Positions 1 through 11,213 of a DNA stretch of 59,092 nucleotides are shown in pieces. Below the pieces are notes generated by a model, which was not told where the DNA came from, ran no database searches, and was given only the letters and a program-made list of their open reading frames with translations. The position numbers were made by a program, and so were the translations under genes. Each line of letters begins with the position of its first letter. The stretch's first letter is position 1. Origin of the DNA: Polymyxa betae (taxonomy: Eukaryota; Endomyxa; Phytomyxea; Plasmodiophorida; Plasmodiophoridae); the NCBI GenBank assembly GCA_003693705.1, contig RBZT01000664.1, positions 1 through 59,092 on the forward strand, in the 5' to 3' direction.

Positions 1-24
1 GTGACGCTATTCTAAACGATGCCA

Positions 25-746
25 CTATAGGTCAGATCTATCAGAGAACGTTTATGTTAGTTTTTGAGTGAGAATATTTTACTGGCTTCAAATTCAACAA
101 TAATGTACTACATTTGCATTGTTCTAGCAATTGGAAATTCTAAATCTGGCATATTCGGGACTGCTCGTCTTGTGTGTTGCGCTCAACGGAACAATTGCAA
201 GTAAAAGCTCACTTCCAACAACAGTCCTTATCACACCAGGCTAATCCTTTGCGTTTGTTATCAGGATCTTCTTCAAAATAACATTTAAGTTGACAGACAT
301 CACATTCATCAATGTCATAACCATCAAAATACAAGTATCATGATACATCAGACAAGAGCCGATACAATGTTCCACCAGAGACAGCACTTGTTGCGACAAT
401 ACTCAACTCGACAGTCATCATGGTGACCATGACAATTGTGGCATCGTGTAGTGCCGTTTTCCAGGGCTTCATCACAGTTATCACATCATAGACAATTTGT
501 ACAGGGACATTGGCGAGTGGCATCGTTTGGTCTTGCGATCATCGCAAATGATGATGTCGTTGTTATTAGACATGGCTGTGTAGAATGAAGCCATGGTATG
601 GCTTGGACGTGGCCGAGGTGGCCGAGGGTGGTCTCGTTCGTCAGACCGGAACTTGACGACCTCCTACCCTTTGGCTTCCAATACGCGGCATGGAATGTTC
701 CCCTGGAATATTGGAGCGCTATAAAGGGGGCTCAAGCTATGGTTAT
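25..746 (-). repeat. Dispersed repeat, copy A (inverted relative to copy B), with decayed Cys-rich ORF
   Basis: About 720 bp that recurs in reverse complement at 10,381-11,082. Similarity runs from CTATAGGTCAGATCTATCAG near position 25 to the CAAGC/ATGGTT stretch near 745 and then stops on both sides. On the minus strand it encodes a cysteine-rich protein with CPCTNC and CDNC motifs and many further CxxC pairs. The frame is broken by an in-frame TGA just before CDNC and again after the CCLWW motif, so this copy cannot make the full protein without splicing or recoding. Copy A carries a tandem duplication of GTGGCCGAG near 610-630 that copy B lacks. The terminal flanks show no convincing target-site duplication. 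It is probably a dispersed element rather than a host gene. Confidence 0.75.
720..726 (+). promoter_or_regulatory. TATA-like box in repeat copy A
   Basis: TATAAAG follows GGAGCGC and precedes a G-rich run. The equivalent site in copy B reads TATAAAA on the minus strand (10,401-10,407). It points away from the Cys-rich frame, so it would serve a transcript leaving the repeat inward toward 800. Being kept in both copies gives it some weight, but no transcript is known. Confidence 0.3.
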
Positions 747-862
747 ATATAGCCCATAGGTATTGTCCAACCCTAAACCAGAAAATGTAGATGTTAAAAT
801 TCCGGCTCTGTATTTTTAAATGAAGTTATTTACAGAATAGATTAAGATACAAATATTTAAAC

Positions 863-3800
863 TCAAGCAGTCTTTGCAGACTGATGGAAGAATGCAGGGC
901 TTGATTTTCGAAATGAACTGTCCTCGTCCACAATCAAAGCAATTTTATGCATGTCTGTCTTCTGACGTTCGTGCCCATAAACCATGCTCACCATTTGGCG
1001 GCGCATTTTTGCGTTTAGACCAAGTCGTTGCCAATATAGCTGTACGAGTTCATCTTTGGTCACTTTAGGGATACACCTCAAGATATCGTCTTGCTGTAAT
1101 GCCGGGCAATGATTCAGCACATTTTCCCAGATTGTTTCATGGCAGAATTCGGTTCTCAGAGCATCGGCAGCAGCTTTCCTGATGTTAGATACCGTTTTTG
1201 GGGTAATGTCTCTGATGATTCTCTCAATATCTCCAATGGCGTTATTAATCCGTTGGAAAATATAATCTGGAGAGAATCGTTCAGATTGTACAGTGATTGA
1301 TAGACCAATCACATCGTTCAATAGCTGAGGCTTGCTTTGGACGACATAGCCCAACTTCTCCTGCGTCCTCAATTGCTCAAAAATTGGAGCAGCCAGAAGA
1401 TGAATAAGAACAAGCGCGATCGCTTTGGAATGGCATGATTCGTTCGATTCTGCTAGCAGAAGATACGCAGTGACAGCAGAGTTTCTATCGGCATTGATTG
1501 CGAACTGGTTGACGATCGACTTTGCACCAGGAGGTAATGCAGTCAATCGAGGTGGTTTGAGCACTGCTCCCACAGCTGTCAGGTCAGTGAACGAAGAACC
1601 TATATCGATAGCAGTTTCAGAAGAAATTCCTCCGGTTGCCTATTATACAAATTTAGCTGAACGTAGCAAATTGTCGGCGCCATTACCAGAATAGTCCAGT
1701 GCCCATTATGGAAGAACTTCCGGGTGAACCCCTTCAGAGTACTGCGATCGACATTCACCAAAGAGCTTTCTGCCTCATGTTTAGGATAGACATATTCTAA
1801 AAGGCATTCAAACAGTTGGCGTTCGGCGATGTCGGTCACGCATGCATCTCTCTGCTCTCTAATTTCGCGCAACAGAGCAACGAATGCCTTCCGATAAACA
1901 GATTTCTTGGGATACCTGGACAGTCGTAATATTTTGGCGATTGCTTCCATCAATAATGAAATCTTGTCTCCACTCCCGCTGCAGTGAACAACAAAACCGG
2001 GGAAATTGCCTGTTGATATCTCAATCCTATACCCTGCCTCAGTGGCATGTCTATGAAGGGACTTTGAGATAAGCACGTTGGCGATCTTGACGAATAAACG
2101 CCCCAGAATCAGTGTCTGACAATCGAGAATCTCACATGACTGAAACATAAGTGAGATTGATGCCGAGCTACGATTCTGACTACAATGCCACAGATCGACC
2201 AGACTTGTGGACAGGAGATTCTGAGGGTGCTGGTCCTGTTAATCAGTGTTAAGGCAACATCTAACAGGTTTCAGTCTACAAACAAGATCTTCAAAAGGCA
2301 GCGATGCTCTTGAAATGGCTGGGATAAACTTGTTTGATGGTTTCAGGAGACAGTTAAATTTCTGAAAGCGAGAAGCGATTAGCTTATTGATCTTCATTGC
2401 GTTTGGTTTCAACGACCACAGAGCGCGTTTGGAAGCATAGCGCTCATGATGGTGGAGCTTCTACAAATAAATTAGAAGCGATTCCACCATGTGTTGATAG
2501 TAAGAACCTCAATCAGACTGCTATGTAGAGATTCCACAGAATATTCGGTCCCATAGAACGGCTCCACGAACACATTCTGGGGTCTATCCCGAAGTTCCTC
2601 CCACGGGTAAAGAAGATCAATTCTGCATTGATCCAGACGAAGCTGTTGAAGACCATCCATGACCTGCTTCATGCATGGTTCTTGTAAAGTCGGGCTTTCT
2701 AGCAGGTTTTTACCTATCCCGACCATCTCCGCCATTGTATTGGAGAAATGCCTAACAGCACAAGTCATTTTAATGTCAGAGCAGTTAAAAAGAGCAATTA
2801 CTGGCATAGTTCTTCAGGATGTAAATCAACTAGATCAGGATATTCATGTGAAGCTTCTTCAAAAGCCGCGCGAATTTCGGATTCGCTTGACATTCTCACA
2901 GTATTCAAGTATTTGAAAGTAAGCAAAATGATCTCATTGACTTTTGCCACTCCCGACTCAGTCAGAATTGCAATCAGTTGAAGATACGAAGTACCCTCAA
3001 ACGGCACAACAGTATAATTTGACGCCAGTCCCTTCGCTCTCAGCCTTTCCAAATATTGAAATCGATCTTGATTTCTCATTAAGCAAGCGATAACGTCATT
3101 AGTGCGAACCTTGCAGTTCCTCAGTTCATCATGATTGATTTCGAACATAAGCGATAAATTTCTGTAGCCTTGCACTGAGCAGATGCGATGAATCTTCTGT
3201 CATAACCGTTAAGATCGATATATTGCAACAAACTCGATGCCACTTAAACCGAAACCAGTGGGCGTTGAAAAATTGCAATGTTCTCACTTTCAAACATGAT
3301 ACTGAATCAAAAGCATTGTTCGACATGGGAATTTGTAAAGGGCGGTGACGGTTTGGAACAGCGGAGAAGAATTCCAAAATCCAAGATTCGATGGCGTCTA
3401 AGGGCTGGCTGCTGAGCACGGTCAGGTTCATTAGATTTGCTGAATAATGCTCTTCGAAGAAGCATTTCAGACGGGAATGCAATTTGAGCCGATCTTGTAA
3501 TAGCGTATCACGAGTCCCGATCAGGATCCGACTGAAAGGATTTTGTTTCGAAGAAGTACCTCTCATCACTTGGAGCTGACGATGGGGATCACTGTACAGC
3601 ATGCTCTCAAATTCGGAATGAACAATCTCCACTTCCTCTTCAACTGTATCAGCGGAAAGCAATGGGGATCTAAAGAACTCCGAAAATCTGAACAATAATT
3701 ACTGAGCATTCCAGTTTGGACATGCTTGAGGTCAACCTTGCCAAAGCCTCTTTGCCATGTTCATCTCTCACGTAGTAGTGAAATGTAGAAACAGTACTCG

Positions 3801-4150
3801 ACGTATTTGCATTCGTCGCCCCTCCCCTCTCTGCCAGAAAAGTTCGAAACTCGCCATTGTTGGGATATTTCTCGGTTCCAAGGAATAAGACGTGTTCAAG
3901 TAAATGAGCTAAACCTGGAATATCTTCCGGATCCATGAAGGATCCCACACGAACGGACATCGATGCTGCGCTCTGATAGAAATTGATTCGCATAGTAATG
4001 AAGTTAAACGATCGACAATACCAAAGCCGATGAGAGGTCTGAGGTCATTACAACTCGCATTCCGTTCGTCAGGATTGCAACTCTACACGACCTGGTTCCA
4101 TACTGGGCTTCATCTACCGTAGATAACTTAGCTGGTTGCGATGGCTGCAT
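863..4150 (-). CDS. Insulin-degrading-enzyme-like M16A zinc metallopeptidase
   Basis: Multi-exon gene read from ATG at 4150 to the stop at 863. The first exon begins MQPSQPAKLSTVDEAQYG and ends in NGMRVVMTSDLSSAL; an intron (GTATTG...TATCAG) joins it to SAASMSVRVGSF. The inverted zinc motif HLLEH followed by VLFLGTEKYP and the downstream Glu region (VEEEVEIVHSEFESML) are those of the M16A family (insulysin/nardilysin/pitrilysin). The C-terminal, non-catalytic half is present: FEQLRTQEKLGYVVQSKPQ matches the conserved QLGY region. Total coding length of roughly 900-950 residues fits the family's ~1,000. Members cleave peptides of up to ~70 residues inside an enclosed chamber, usually in cytosol or peroxisome. 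It is divergent from the PH-domain gene, with about 310 bp between start codons. Exact exon ends in the middle are uncertain. Confidence 0.9.
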
Positions 4151-4458
4151 AAGTTAAATAGACAAAGTTTTTGGCTGTGCCTTCATCTCTGCATTGAACC
4201 GTGACTCACACCTCACACTCCTGAAGCATACAAGCTTCATAATGACCAAAGGGAGATACAATTCCGCATGAATTCGAGCAGTAGACCAGTAGTGGAAAGG
4301 CCCGAGCCGATCATCACGGGTGATGGTAACGTAAGTGGTGACGGGACCTCCTCCCAGTGTAGTTGCCCGATCTGTTCTCGAATATCGATTATCTTCTATC
4401 TGTATCTGGTGTTCCCCAAACTCGCTGCATCGACTTGTTCGTTAGTGTAAGCCTCGAG

Positions 4459-5379
4459 ATGAATTTCGGGCTGACTCCAGCCGATGGATACCTGATGAAG
4501 GCGCCGATCTCCAAGAACCACGACCGCCTTCGACATGGCTGGTCGAAAAGGTGCTGACCTTAACTGTGCCAGTTGCTGTGATAACCTAAATCTAACAGAT
4601 ACTTTATCATCCAAGGCACATCGCTGTATTACTTTCAAGTAAGAACATAGTAGTAGAATTAACTTGCTGGTGAGGGTTAAAGTTTAATTAGCGAAAATGC
4701 GAATTGCTTCCCAAAGGGGAATTCCCGTTAGATGGATCCATGCTGTTCGATTCCGACGACATCACCGGCAAGAAATTTTCGTTCAGACTCACCACCGCTG
4801 ACGGCGAACAAACCATGTATCTGAAGACCGACACCTATGAGGACCGTGAACGTTGGATGAAGGCTTTGATACAATCAGGTGCGAATAAATACTAGCTTCA
4901 TTGAGTGACGCAGATTCGGACCGCGTCCGTAGCGAATTTCGGCTTGTCCTTCACGGCCCCAGAAAGCAATCAACATTTTCTGCGATTGGCTGACATCGCA
5001 TACGCGTTTTTGACGCATGACCGTCTGCTTGATTACGAGGGTGCTTAGGGCGCATGACATCGGCCCTACCTCCTCCGCCCTCGCCCGTATTCGTTCCGAT
5101 CCCTACTCCGACACTTCTTCCGCCGCATCTGGAGCTCACACCACTTGCAATCAAAGCAGTTACGATCAAGTTCGCTTCAATGCGCCAAGCAGAAAGCAAC
5201 CTTCTCTCGACTTGTTGGACTAGAAGCATGATACTTCCAGGACAGGCCGGGAACAACCAGATCGTGGCACATTCTAACACGTGTGATTGGGAAAGATGCA
5301 GTTTTCTGAAGAGTCCTTTGGGCGTTATGGCAACCAGTCGATTCCCCAGAGCCCATCCAGTTCACTAATGCGAGAATGA
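4459..5379 (+). CDS. PH-domain protein with Ser/Pro/Gln-rich tail
   Basis: The start MNFGLTPADGYLMKAP runs straight into a pleckstrin-homology domain: GYLMKAP, GWSKR, then an intron (GTGCTG...AACAG), YFIIQGTSLYYFK, a second intron, then FPLDGSMLFDSDD and the closing helix DTYEDRERWMKALIQS with the invariant Trp. PH domains bind phosphoinositides or proteins and recruit proteins to membranes. After the PH domain the frame continues through introns into a low-complexity tail (DIGPTSSALARIRSDPYSD; SRKQPSLDLLD) and an end near EESFGRYGNQSIPQSP, so the 3' exon structure is less sure than the PH exons. The whole protein is about 200-230 residues with no other domain recognised. Confidence 0.75.
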
Positions 5380-5558
5380 TACTGCAAATAAACTGTGCTG
5401 TAACTAGATTGTGATATATGGCTGGATTGTGGAGGTTCTTAAGATCTTGATGTTGATTGAGGCTAGGAATTTGTTTTGCAAATCAGGTTAAGCCAAGCTA
5501 TTTGAACAAAATATTATCAAATATCAGAATAATTAGTATCAAGCCTGTTTTATGAAGG

Positions 5559-7272
5559 CTAGAATTCACCATACAGTTTTTCGCTCTGTCCTTCGTCATC
5601 CTCGCCAAAAACAAGCTGTTTGTCTTTCTGGTTTCTAACAACTCCACGCGGCAGATATTCACGAAGCTTGCGAGCATGTTCTCGCAACATTCGCTCACGC
5701 TCACGCTCGATGATTTGCAAGCGCTCTTCTTCTTCGAGTATCTCGCGTTCTCTTTCGCGCATCTCTTCTTCGCGCTCTTTCTCGAACAGCGCACGCCGTT
5801 CCTCCAGCATTTTCTGCACTGCACGATGATGTTCGATTTTCGCCCGACGCGCTCGTTCGGCGTTCATCTGATCGATACGGTCGTCCTCTGCAAATTTGGC
5901 CATCATCTGAGTTCGCAAGGCCTACCAACCATTTCAGAACCTATATTATCACCTACAACAAGCCAACCTGTTCTTGAAGCTTTTGTTCGGTTCGTTTTTG
6001 TTCTGCCAAGATTTGTTGGCGTTTGTGGCCCTCTATCATTTCTTGTCGCTGTGCCAGTCGCCTGGCCTCCCGAGCCTTCGCCTCCTCTTCGATTTTAGCG
6101 TCCGCTTCGGCAATGAACATCTCGATAAACAATTGCTCCATCTCTTCTTGTTCTTTGCGTTGTCGCTCCATTCCAGCAGCGACACGATCGTATTTCGCCG
6201 CCTCTTGTTGCTGCTGAGCGGATTTCTTTTCAGCGATCTCCATTAGACGGCGATCTTGCAGTTCTGCCCATTCTTGAATCTTCTGGAGCTCTGCCGCTTC
6301 TTCCTCTTTCAGCCGATATTTCAGGTTTCTTCGTTCAATCTCGTAATGATGAATCATTTCACGTAATTCAGCGCGTTTCTTGGATTTCTCCTCTTCAGCA
6401 CTAAAATACATTTTGAAATAAGAACATTAGCCGGACAAAGCGGGTCTTACTGTTTCTCTTTCTGCAGCACTTTCTTAACGACATCATCCACCTGGGCTTT
6501 CTCCTTGAGGAATTCTTCGTATGCCGCCTTTTTCTTTCGTTGCAGATCAAGAATTTGTCTGTCGAGATCTTCCTTCAGATTTCCCATGTTATTATGACGG
6601 GCTTGCACACGCTCCTTTTCCCAACGCTCCGCTTGTTCACGTTCCTGCGCTAACTTCGCCTCGACTTCAATCTATCAAATCCAGAGTGTAAACTAGATAT
6701 AATATAAAGGGTAACATCTGCACCTCTTTCTCAAGGCGCTCCTTCTTGATCTGATGATTATGTTGTATCTGAGAATGTCTTTCTTTGTTCATCTGCGCTG
6801 CCTGAAGCTTTTCAGATAGTGCTCTCAGCTCTTCACTTTGTTCACAAAGTCGCCTTATTCTGGCTTCCTCACTAGCCTGCTGCGATTTCCGATGTTGTAA
6901 CTCAGCCACCAGGCTGAATTCAAACATGAAAACATGTTACGACCGAAGAGCCATTGTCAAACCGATTCTGCTGCTCGTCTAATATTTTCGCCTCGTATTC
7001 TTGACGTAATTTCTGTTCTAAGATCGCACCTTGATTCTCTTCTGCTTCGCGAAGCCGTCGGAGGCGTTCACGGCGCATCTGTTGGACACGATGTTCGGAT
7101 GTCACCTGAGTCCTGAATTCAGAACAAAGCATTCGATGTAAATGACTGCATCGACCTCGGATTTGATATTGGCATGAGCCTTAAGTTTATCTGCTAAATC
7201 TTGCATTTGGGCCTCAGCCCGGCGCTCTTCGGCCATGCGCTGGTTGAACGAGCGACCCATTCGCCTCGACAT
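5559..7272 (-). CDS. MNS1: MNS1-like TPH-domain axonemal protein
   Basis: Almost entirely charged alpha-helical coiled coil rich in Glu, Arg, Gln and Lys, in about five exons from ATG at 7272 (MSRRMGRSFNQRMAEERR) to the stop at 5559. The C-terminus carries the trichohyalin-plectin-homology signature in the form typical of MNS1: MAKFAEDDRIDQMNAERAR, EHHRAVQKMLEERRALFEKE, and LREHARKLREYLPRGV. In animals and algae MNS1 is a microtubule inner protein of cilia and flagella that stabilises the doublets. Its presence implies a life stage with a motile flagellum. Length of about 480-500 residues matches the family. CFAP53 and CFAP45 are also TPH proteins but lack the AEDDRIDQMNA/YLPRGV combination. 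Confidence 0.85.
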
Positions 7273-8155
7273 ATCTTTGCTTAGTGATACCGAGTACGCG
7301 GGTGATCGGTTCTTTTCAGGATCTGAAGTCGTCCTGAAAGACTGATGAAGACGATCATGTCACTCATCTGTGTAAGAAATAGGTGAGGCGGCCGCGCCAC
7401 ATTTGATGACTCTTCTATTCACATTGATGACTCTTCGTTCTTGGTTGTCTTGCATATGGCGATCTTCAAGATGTTTAGGTTGACCTTTGCATTTATTGAC
7501 TTTTCACAGGCCTTCTGGAAATCTAGATTAAAAATTGTAGGGGTATATGAGTTATCAAGCCTTGTTCTGTGGAAACTAGGAATTCTTTTAAAACTAAATG
7601 ACTCCTCTATGCATATATCATATACTCGTAAATGTAATGATTTTTCTTTGGTAAAAAAAAGTTTTTTTCAAACCTCAGTGCTATATTTTCAACTTCTGAC
7701 TTCTCCGACTCGCGTAAAGTCTGTCCTTTTTGTTTTCGCGAAATAGCGAAATATGCTATGTTCCGTTTGAACACCAAACACCCCAACACTCCCCCATCAA
7801 TAAACTCTTCCCCAATTTCCCTCACCCAGTTCACCTGCAATGCGCAACATAAATCACTGTTGCTGGCAAGCGCACTGTCTCTTGCCAGTACGGCCTTGTA
7901 ATTGCCGGCTATATATAATCATACCATCTTCCATTCCTTGCTTGCTCTCTCGTCTCTTCTCTCGTCTCTTCTCTCGTCGCTTGTCTTTTGACTTCTGCTT
8001 CGGTCAATCTTCCTCATTCAGCGACGTCCAATCTCTTTTAGTACGTTCTCCGCTTCCTGACAGATCTTATTCGATGTAAATATTTATCGATTTCGATCTT
8101 TTCTGCAGCATCTGATAGAGAATTCGTTCTTCCTCGACAACTTCAGCATGTTATT
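7273..8155. other. Intergenic, no convincing gene; CT-rich tandem tract
   Basis: No ORF here looks coding. A TATA-like sequence (GGCTATATATAATC, about 7907-7920) is followed by a pyrimidine-rich tract with a 12 bp unit (CGTCTCTTCTCT) repeated about 2.5 times at roughly 7950-7980. This arrangement could be a promoter and initiator for the open frames beginning at 8156, but nothing proves it. Confidence 0.4.
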
Positions 8156-8660
8156 ATGTCGTGTTTCTTGGCAGAAATTTGTATACGTCAGGCTAAATTC
8201 TGCTTCGATTCGATGCATGAAATTCAATTTCATTCACTATGGAAAGACATCCTCAGTGCAACTATTGCTTATGGTCCTGATATGAAATCCTGTGCATTGT
8301 ATTGGGAGTATCATATTAATTGCTTCGTACACGATTATCCCGGAGATCACCGTATCGATCTGATCCTAGTTTATAACAATCTCCTGGTTCTGTTCGTTGA
8401 GATTGCTGGCACTGTCATTGTCATTAAAACAAGACCATCAAGACTTCCAAAAAATGGCCAGCGATATGTCTCTGGCTCTTCTGGAGATGATCGGTATATC
8501 TTGCACATTCCTAGCTTATTCATACGATCCCGATCAGCTCTTTACATTGTTTTCAGATCGTAATCGATCTTCAGCGATTTCCGAGTGTTCGGCATCCTCA
8601 TCACCAGGTTTGAATACGAATTTGTCTGTGCTCGACCAGTATTCGAAAATGGCAAGCTAG
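8156..8660 (+). CDS. Uncharacterised open frames, possible small gene
   Basis: Two overlapping open frames, 135 and 87 residues (8156-8563 and 8397-8660), have no recognisable domain. The second contains MASDMSLALLEMIGIS and a Ser-rich end that reads like protein, and closes with SVLDQYSKMAS. They lie between MNS1 and a retroelement fragment and could be remnants of the same mobile DNA, a fast-evolving host gene, or chance. A TATA-like site lies about 240 bp upstream. I do not recognise a family. Confidence 0.2.
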
Positions 8661-9049
8661 GTGCCGTCTGTCAGCGTTGTCCTAGAAACCAATAGGGACA
8701 ATCGCTGTCATAACCAACGGTAGCTTGCCGTAGATATTTATTTGTCGATACACTTAAGGGATAGCTTATCGAATAAAGCTTGCAACAGGAACGAACTGTC
8801 CATCAGTTCGTTTAACGCCATTTTGAACCGAAGCTTTATTGGCTTCTTAAAATCGTAGTTTACTCATCGATCATCTGTTCCTTGGTCCAGCTCTCCTCCT
8901 CTCGTACAGCCTAATTCATCCTTCTGATCCTGTTCCTGCTCTCTAATCTTCCTTCTTCTGACCATTTCATCAGACAGTTTTCGGTTTATTACAGTTAAAT
9001 ACGTGTCCGGGCTTGTCTGGATATTTCGGGCAGAACATGTCGATTTCGT
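8661..9049. other. Intergenic, nothing recognised
   Basis: No coding signal was found. The stretch may include the 3' flank of the Gypsy fragment, because the minus-strand frame continues weakly as far as about 9000 (EVLRNEIDMFCPKYPDKPG), but no long terminal repeat could be identified. Confidence 0.35.
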
Positions 9050-9550
9050 TCCTTAAGACCTCAACGCAGGTGTGGCGGAATCGCGAAACTGTGATGCTGA
9101 TTCCAGGTCCGTTCCGCGGGATGCCCGCATCGTACCCTTTCCCATGTACAACGCGATTCTACTATTGATTCGGCTTCATGCAGAGGAAGGCTGGCGGAAT
9201 CTAACATTATCGGTGGTGGAGAAGGCTGGGTGCGATTCGGTATAGTGTTGCGTATATAGATCTCGAATAAGGATGCGTGAAAGACCGGATGAAGGCGAGA
9301 GTCTTTCGGAAGATCTAGTTCGTATGCGACGGGTTAATCGCTCGGCTAGTTTCTCACAGGGTCGTCCGGAGCGGATACGTCCTCGATTTAGCCAGACGAG
9401 ATCCCCTGGGTTGTAGACAGGATGCGGTTGTCGGCGCCTATCTGCATATTTCTTGGAGCTATCTACCGCGGCACGGAAGCTTTCAAAGCGCGACGGTGGA
9501 TGTCCCGTAATTGATCGACAAATTGAGAAGAGCCTGGGCTCCGACATGCG
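9000..9550 (-). mobile_element. Decayed Ty3/Gypsy retrotransposon, integrase C-terminal fragment
   Basis: Minus-strand reading shows the Ty3/Gypsy integrase tail: QFVDQLRDIHRRALKA, then KKYADRRRQPHPVYNPGDL and VWLNRGRIRSGRP, and in another frame YELDLPKDSRLHPVFHASLF. The KYADRRR, GD.V.L and HPVFH signatures are diagnostic. At least two frameshifts separate the blocks, and protease, reverse transcriptase, RNase H and the integrase catalytic core are absent, so it is a dead fragment. Similarity begins abruptly near 9548, next to an AT-rich hairpin repeat. Confidence 0.85.
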
Positions 9551-9640
9551 TTCTATGGCTTATAGCAAATATTTATAATTGATACTCGCTTATAATTGAT
9601 ACAGAACCCCTCCATCGACTGTATTAATTATAAGAGAGTA
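9548..9640. repeat. Small AT-rich hairpin repeat, copy 1
   Basis: GTTCTATGGCTT (from 9550) is followed by AT-rich sequence and an imperfect inverted repeat: CTTATAATTGATAC (9589-9602) and GTATTAATTATAAG (9621-9634) around an 18-base loop. The same order, GTTCTATGGCTT then TTATAA-type arms ending TTATAAGAG, occurs at 31,630-31,700. It could be a MITE-like end or a conserved insertion site. Confidence 0.4.
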
Positions 9641-9659
9641 TACTTTATCATCAAAATTT

Positions 9660-10380
9660 ATATCTATAAAATGATCTCCTAGCTAGTTTACAGGCATCGC
9701 AGAAGGTCTGCTTGAGACTCTCTTCTTGCGATCGATATGTAGGTCCTGGACGAATGAACCTGTTTTTGTCAGACCGACCTGGATCATATCGTCCTGCGTG
9801 ATGACCGTTAGAGCGATCAATATGATCATGATGCAAGCGCAGGGACGTGGCTGATGGCTCTCACAGTCTCCCTCCCACCTGTGATAATGATACACATCGC
9901 TTAAGCTTATTCTGCAGGGTCCGTTTTACAATGGACAAGCACGATATAATTTACTCATGCGATTCAATGATTAGACACTAGAGGTGAGTGAGGGAGATGT
10001 GATTAGTATGGAGAAGTACTGATGGTGGTGTACGCCCAGTCCTGCCACAGTTGCATCTGAGACATATGATCTGAAGCGAAGACAGCTTCTCACACAAGGA
10101 GTAAGAATCATAACCGGTTAATATCGAGTTGTACTACCCCAGCATAACGTAAAATTATAGGCCAGAAAACGAGTCCAATACCGAGATTCGGGGTCATAGA
10201 TTTTCTTGGTTCTCCGGGAACGTCCTAACTGTCCCAAATATCGACAATCCCAGGACACCAATTATCGAACAGTTCAAAAGTCGAGATAATTGAGTGCCTC
10301 ACCAACTGGCTTCCAATAATCGGTCCTGTAAATTGCTTGGGTAGAAGGGTTGCTATAATGACACTCTTTACAATGATCTA
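9660..10380. other. Intergenic, no gene supported
   Basis: Only short open frames (60-70 residues, minus strand) with odd compositions and no domain. The stretch separates the retroelement fragment from repeat copy B. Confidence 0.4.
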
Positions 10381-11082
10381 AAACCATGGCTTGAACCCCC
10401 TTTTATAGCGCCCCAATACCCCAGGGGAACATTCCATATCGCGTATCGGAGGCCAAAGGGTAGGAGGTCGTCAAGTTCCGGTCTGACGAACGAGACCACC
10501 CTCGGCCACGTCCAAGCCATATCCTGGCTTCATTCTACACAGCCATGTCTAATAACAACGACATCATCATTTGCGATGATCGCAAGACCAAACGATGCCA
10601 CTCGCCAATGTCCCTGTACAAATTGTCTATGATGTGATAACTGTGATGAAGCCCTGGAAAACGGCACTACACGATGCCGCAATTGTCATGGACTCCGTGA
10701 TGACTGTCGAGTTGAGTATTGTTGCAACAAGTGCTGTCTCTGGTGGGACATTGTTATCGGCTCTTGTCTGATGTATCATGATACTTGTATTTTGTTGGTT
10801 ACGACGTTGATGAATGTGGTGTCTGTCAACGTAAATGTTATTTTGGAGAAGATCCTGATGACAAACGCAAAGGATTAGCCCGGTGTGACAAGTGAGCTTT
10901 TACTTGCAATTGTTCCGTTGAGCGCAAAACATTAAACGAGCAGTCCCGATTATGCCAGATTTAGAATTGCCAGTTGCTTGCCACCAAACAATGCAAATGT
11001 AGTACAATTGTTAAATTTGAACCCAGTAAAATATTGTTACTCAAAACGAACATCAACGTTCTCTGATAGATCTGACCTATAG
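10381..11082 (+). repeat. Dispersed repeat, copy B, with decayed Cys-rich ORF
   Basis: Reverse complement of 25-746 at roughly 90% identity by eye. On the plus strand the Cys-rich frame shows CPCTNC, CDNCDEALENGTTRCRNC, VEYCCNKCCLWW and later DVDECGVCQRKC. In this copy the frame stays open past CCLWW (through GSCLMYHDTC), where copy A is shifted by one base. The in-frame TGA before CDNC is shared by both copies, so the common ancestor already carried it, or it lies in an intron. Copy B has lost the final CCWK-type ending seen in copy A. The repeat ends about 130 bp before the start codon of the Rho GTPase gene. Confidence 0.75.
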
Positions 11083-11213
11083 TTGTAAACGTTTGTCGAC
11101 TGTTTGCTGCCTTCTATGAAAATCTCCGCGACACCTTTGCAGGCTGCAGTACACTTTCTGTCGTCTTTATCTTTCAGATCGCCTCTGTCTGCCTGTTTTG
11201 CCAGTAAACCGCC

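Noticed and set aside
5620-6246. Plus-strand Ser/Arg/Leu-rich frames opposite MNS1
   Set aside because: They are the reverse complement of Glu/Arg codon repeats in a coiled coil, giving spurious Ser/Leu/Phe-rich open frames.
7945-7985. CRISPR-like or satellite repeat in the CT-rich tract
   Set aside because: Only two to three imperfect 12 bp units, with no spacers; a simple pyrimidine microrepeat.
9651-9895. Further retroelement coding on the minus strand
   Set aside because: The 60-70 codon frames lack any gag, protease, RT or RNase H motif.
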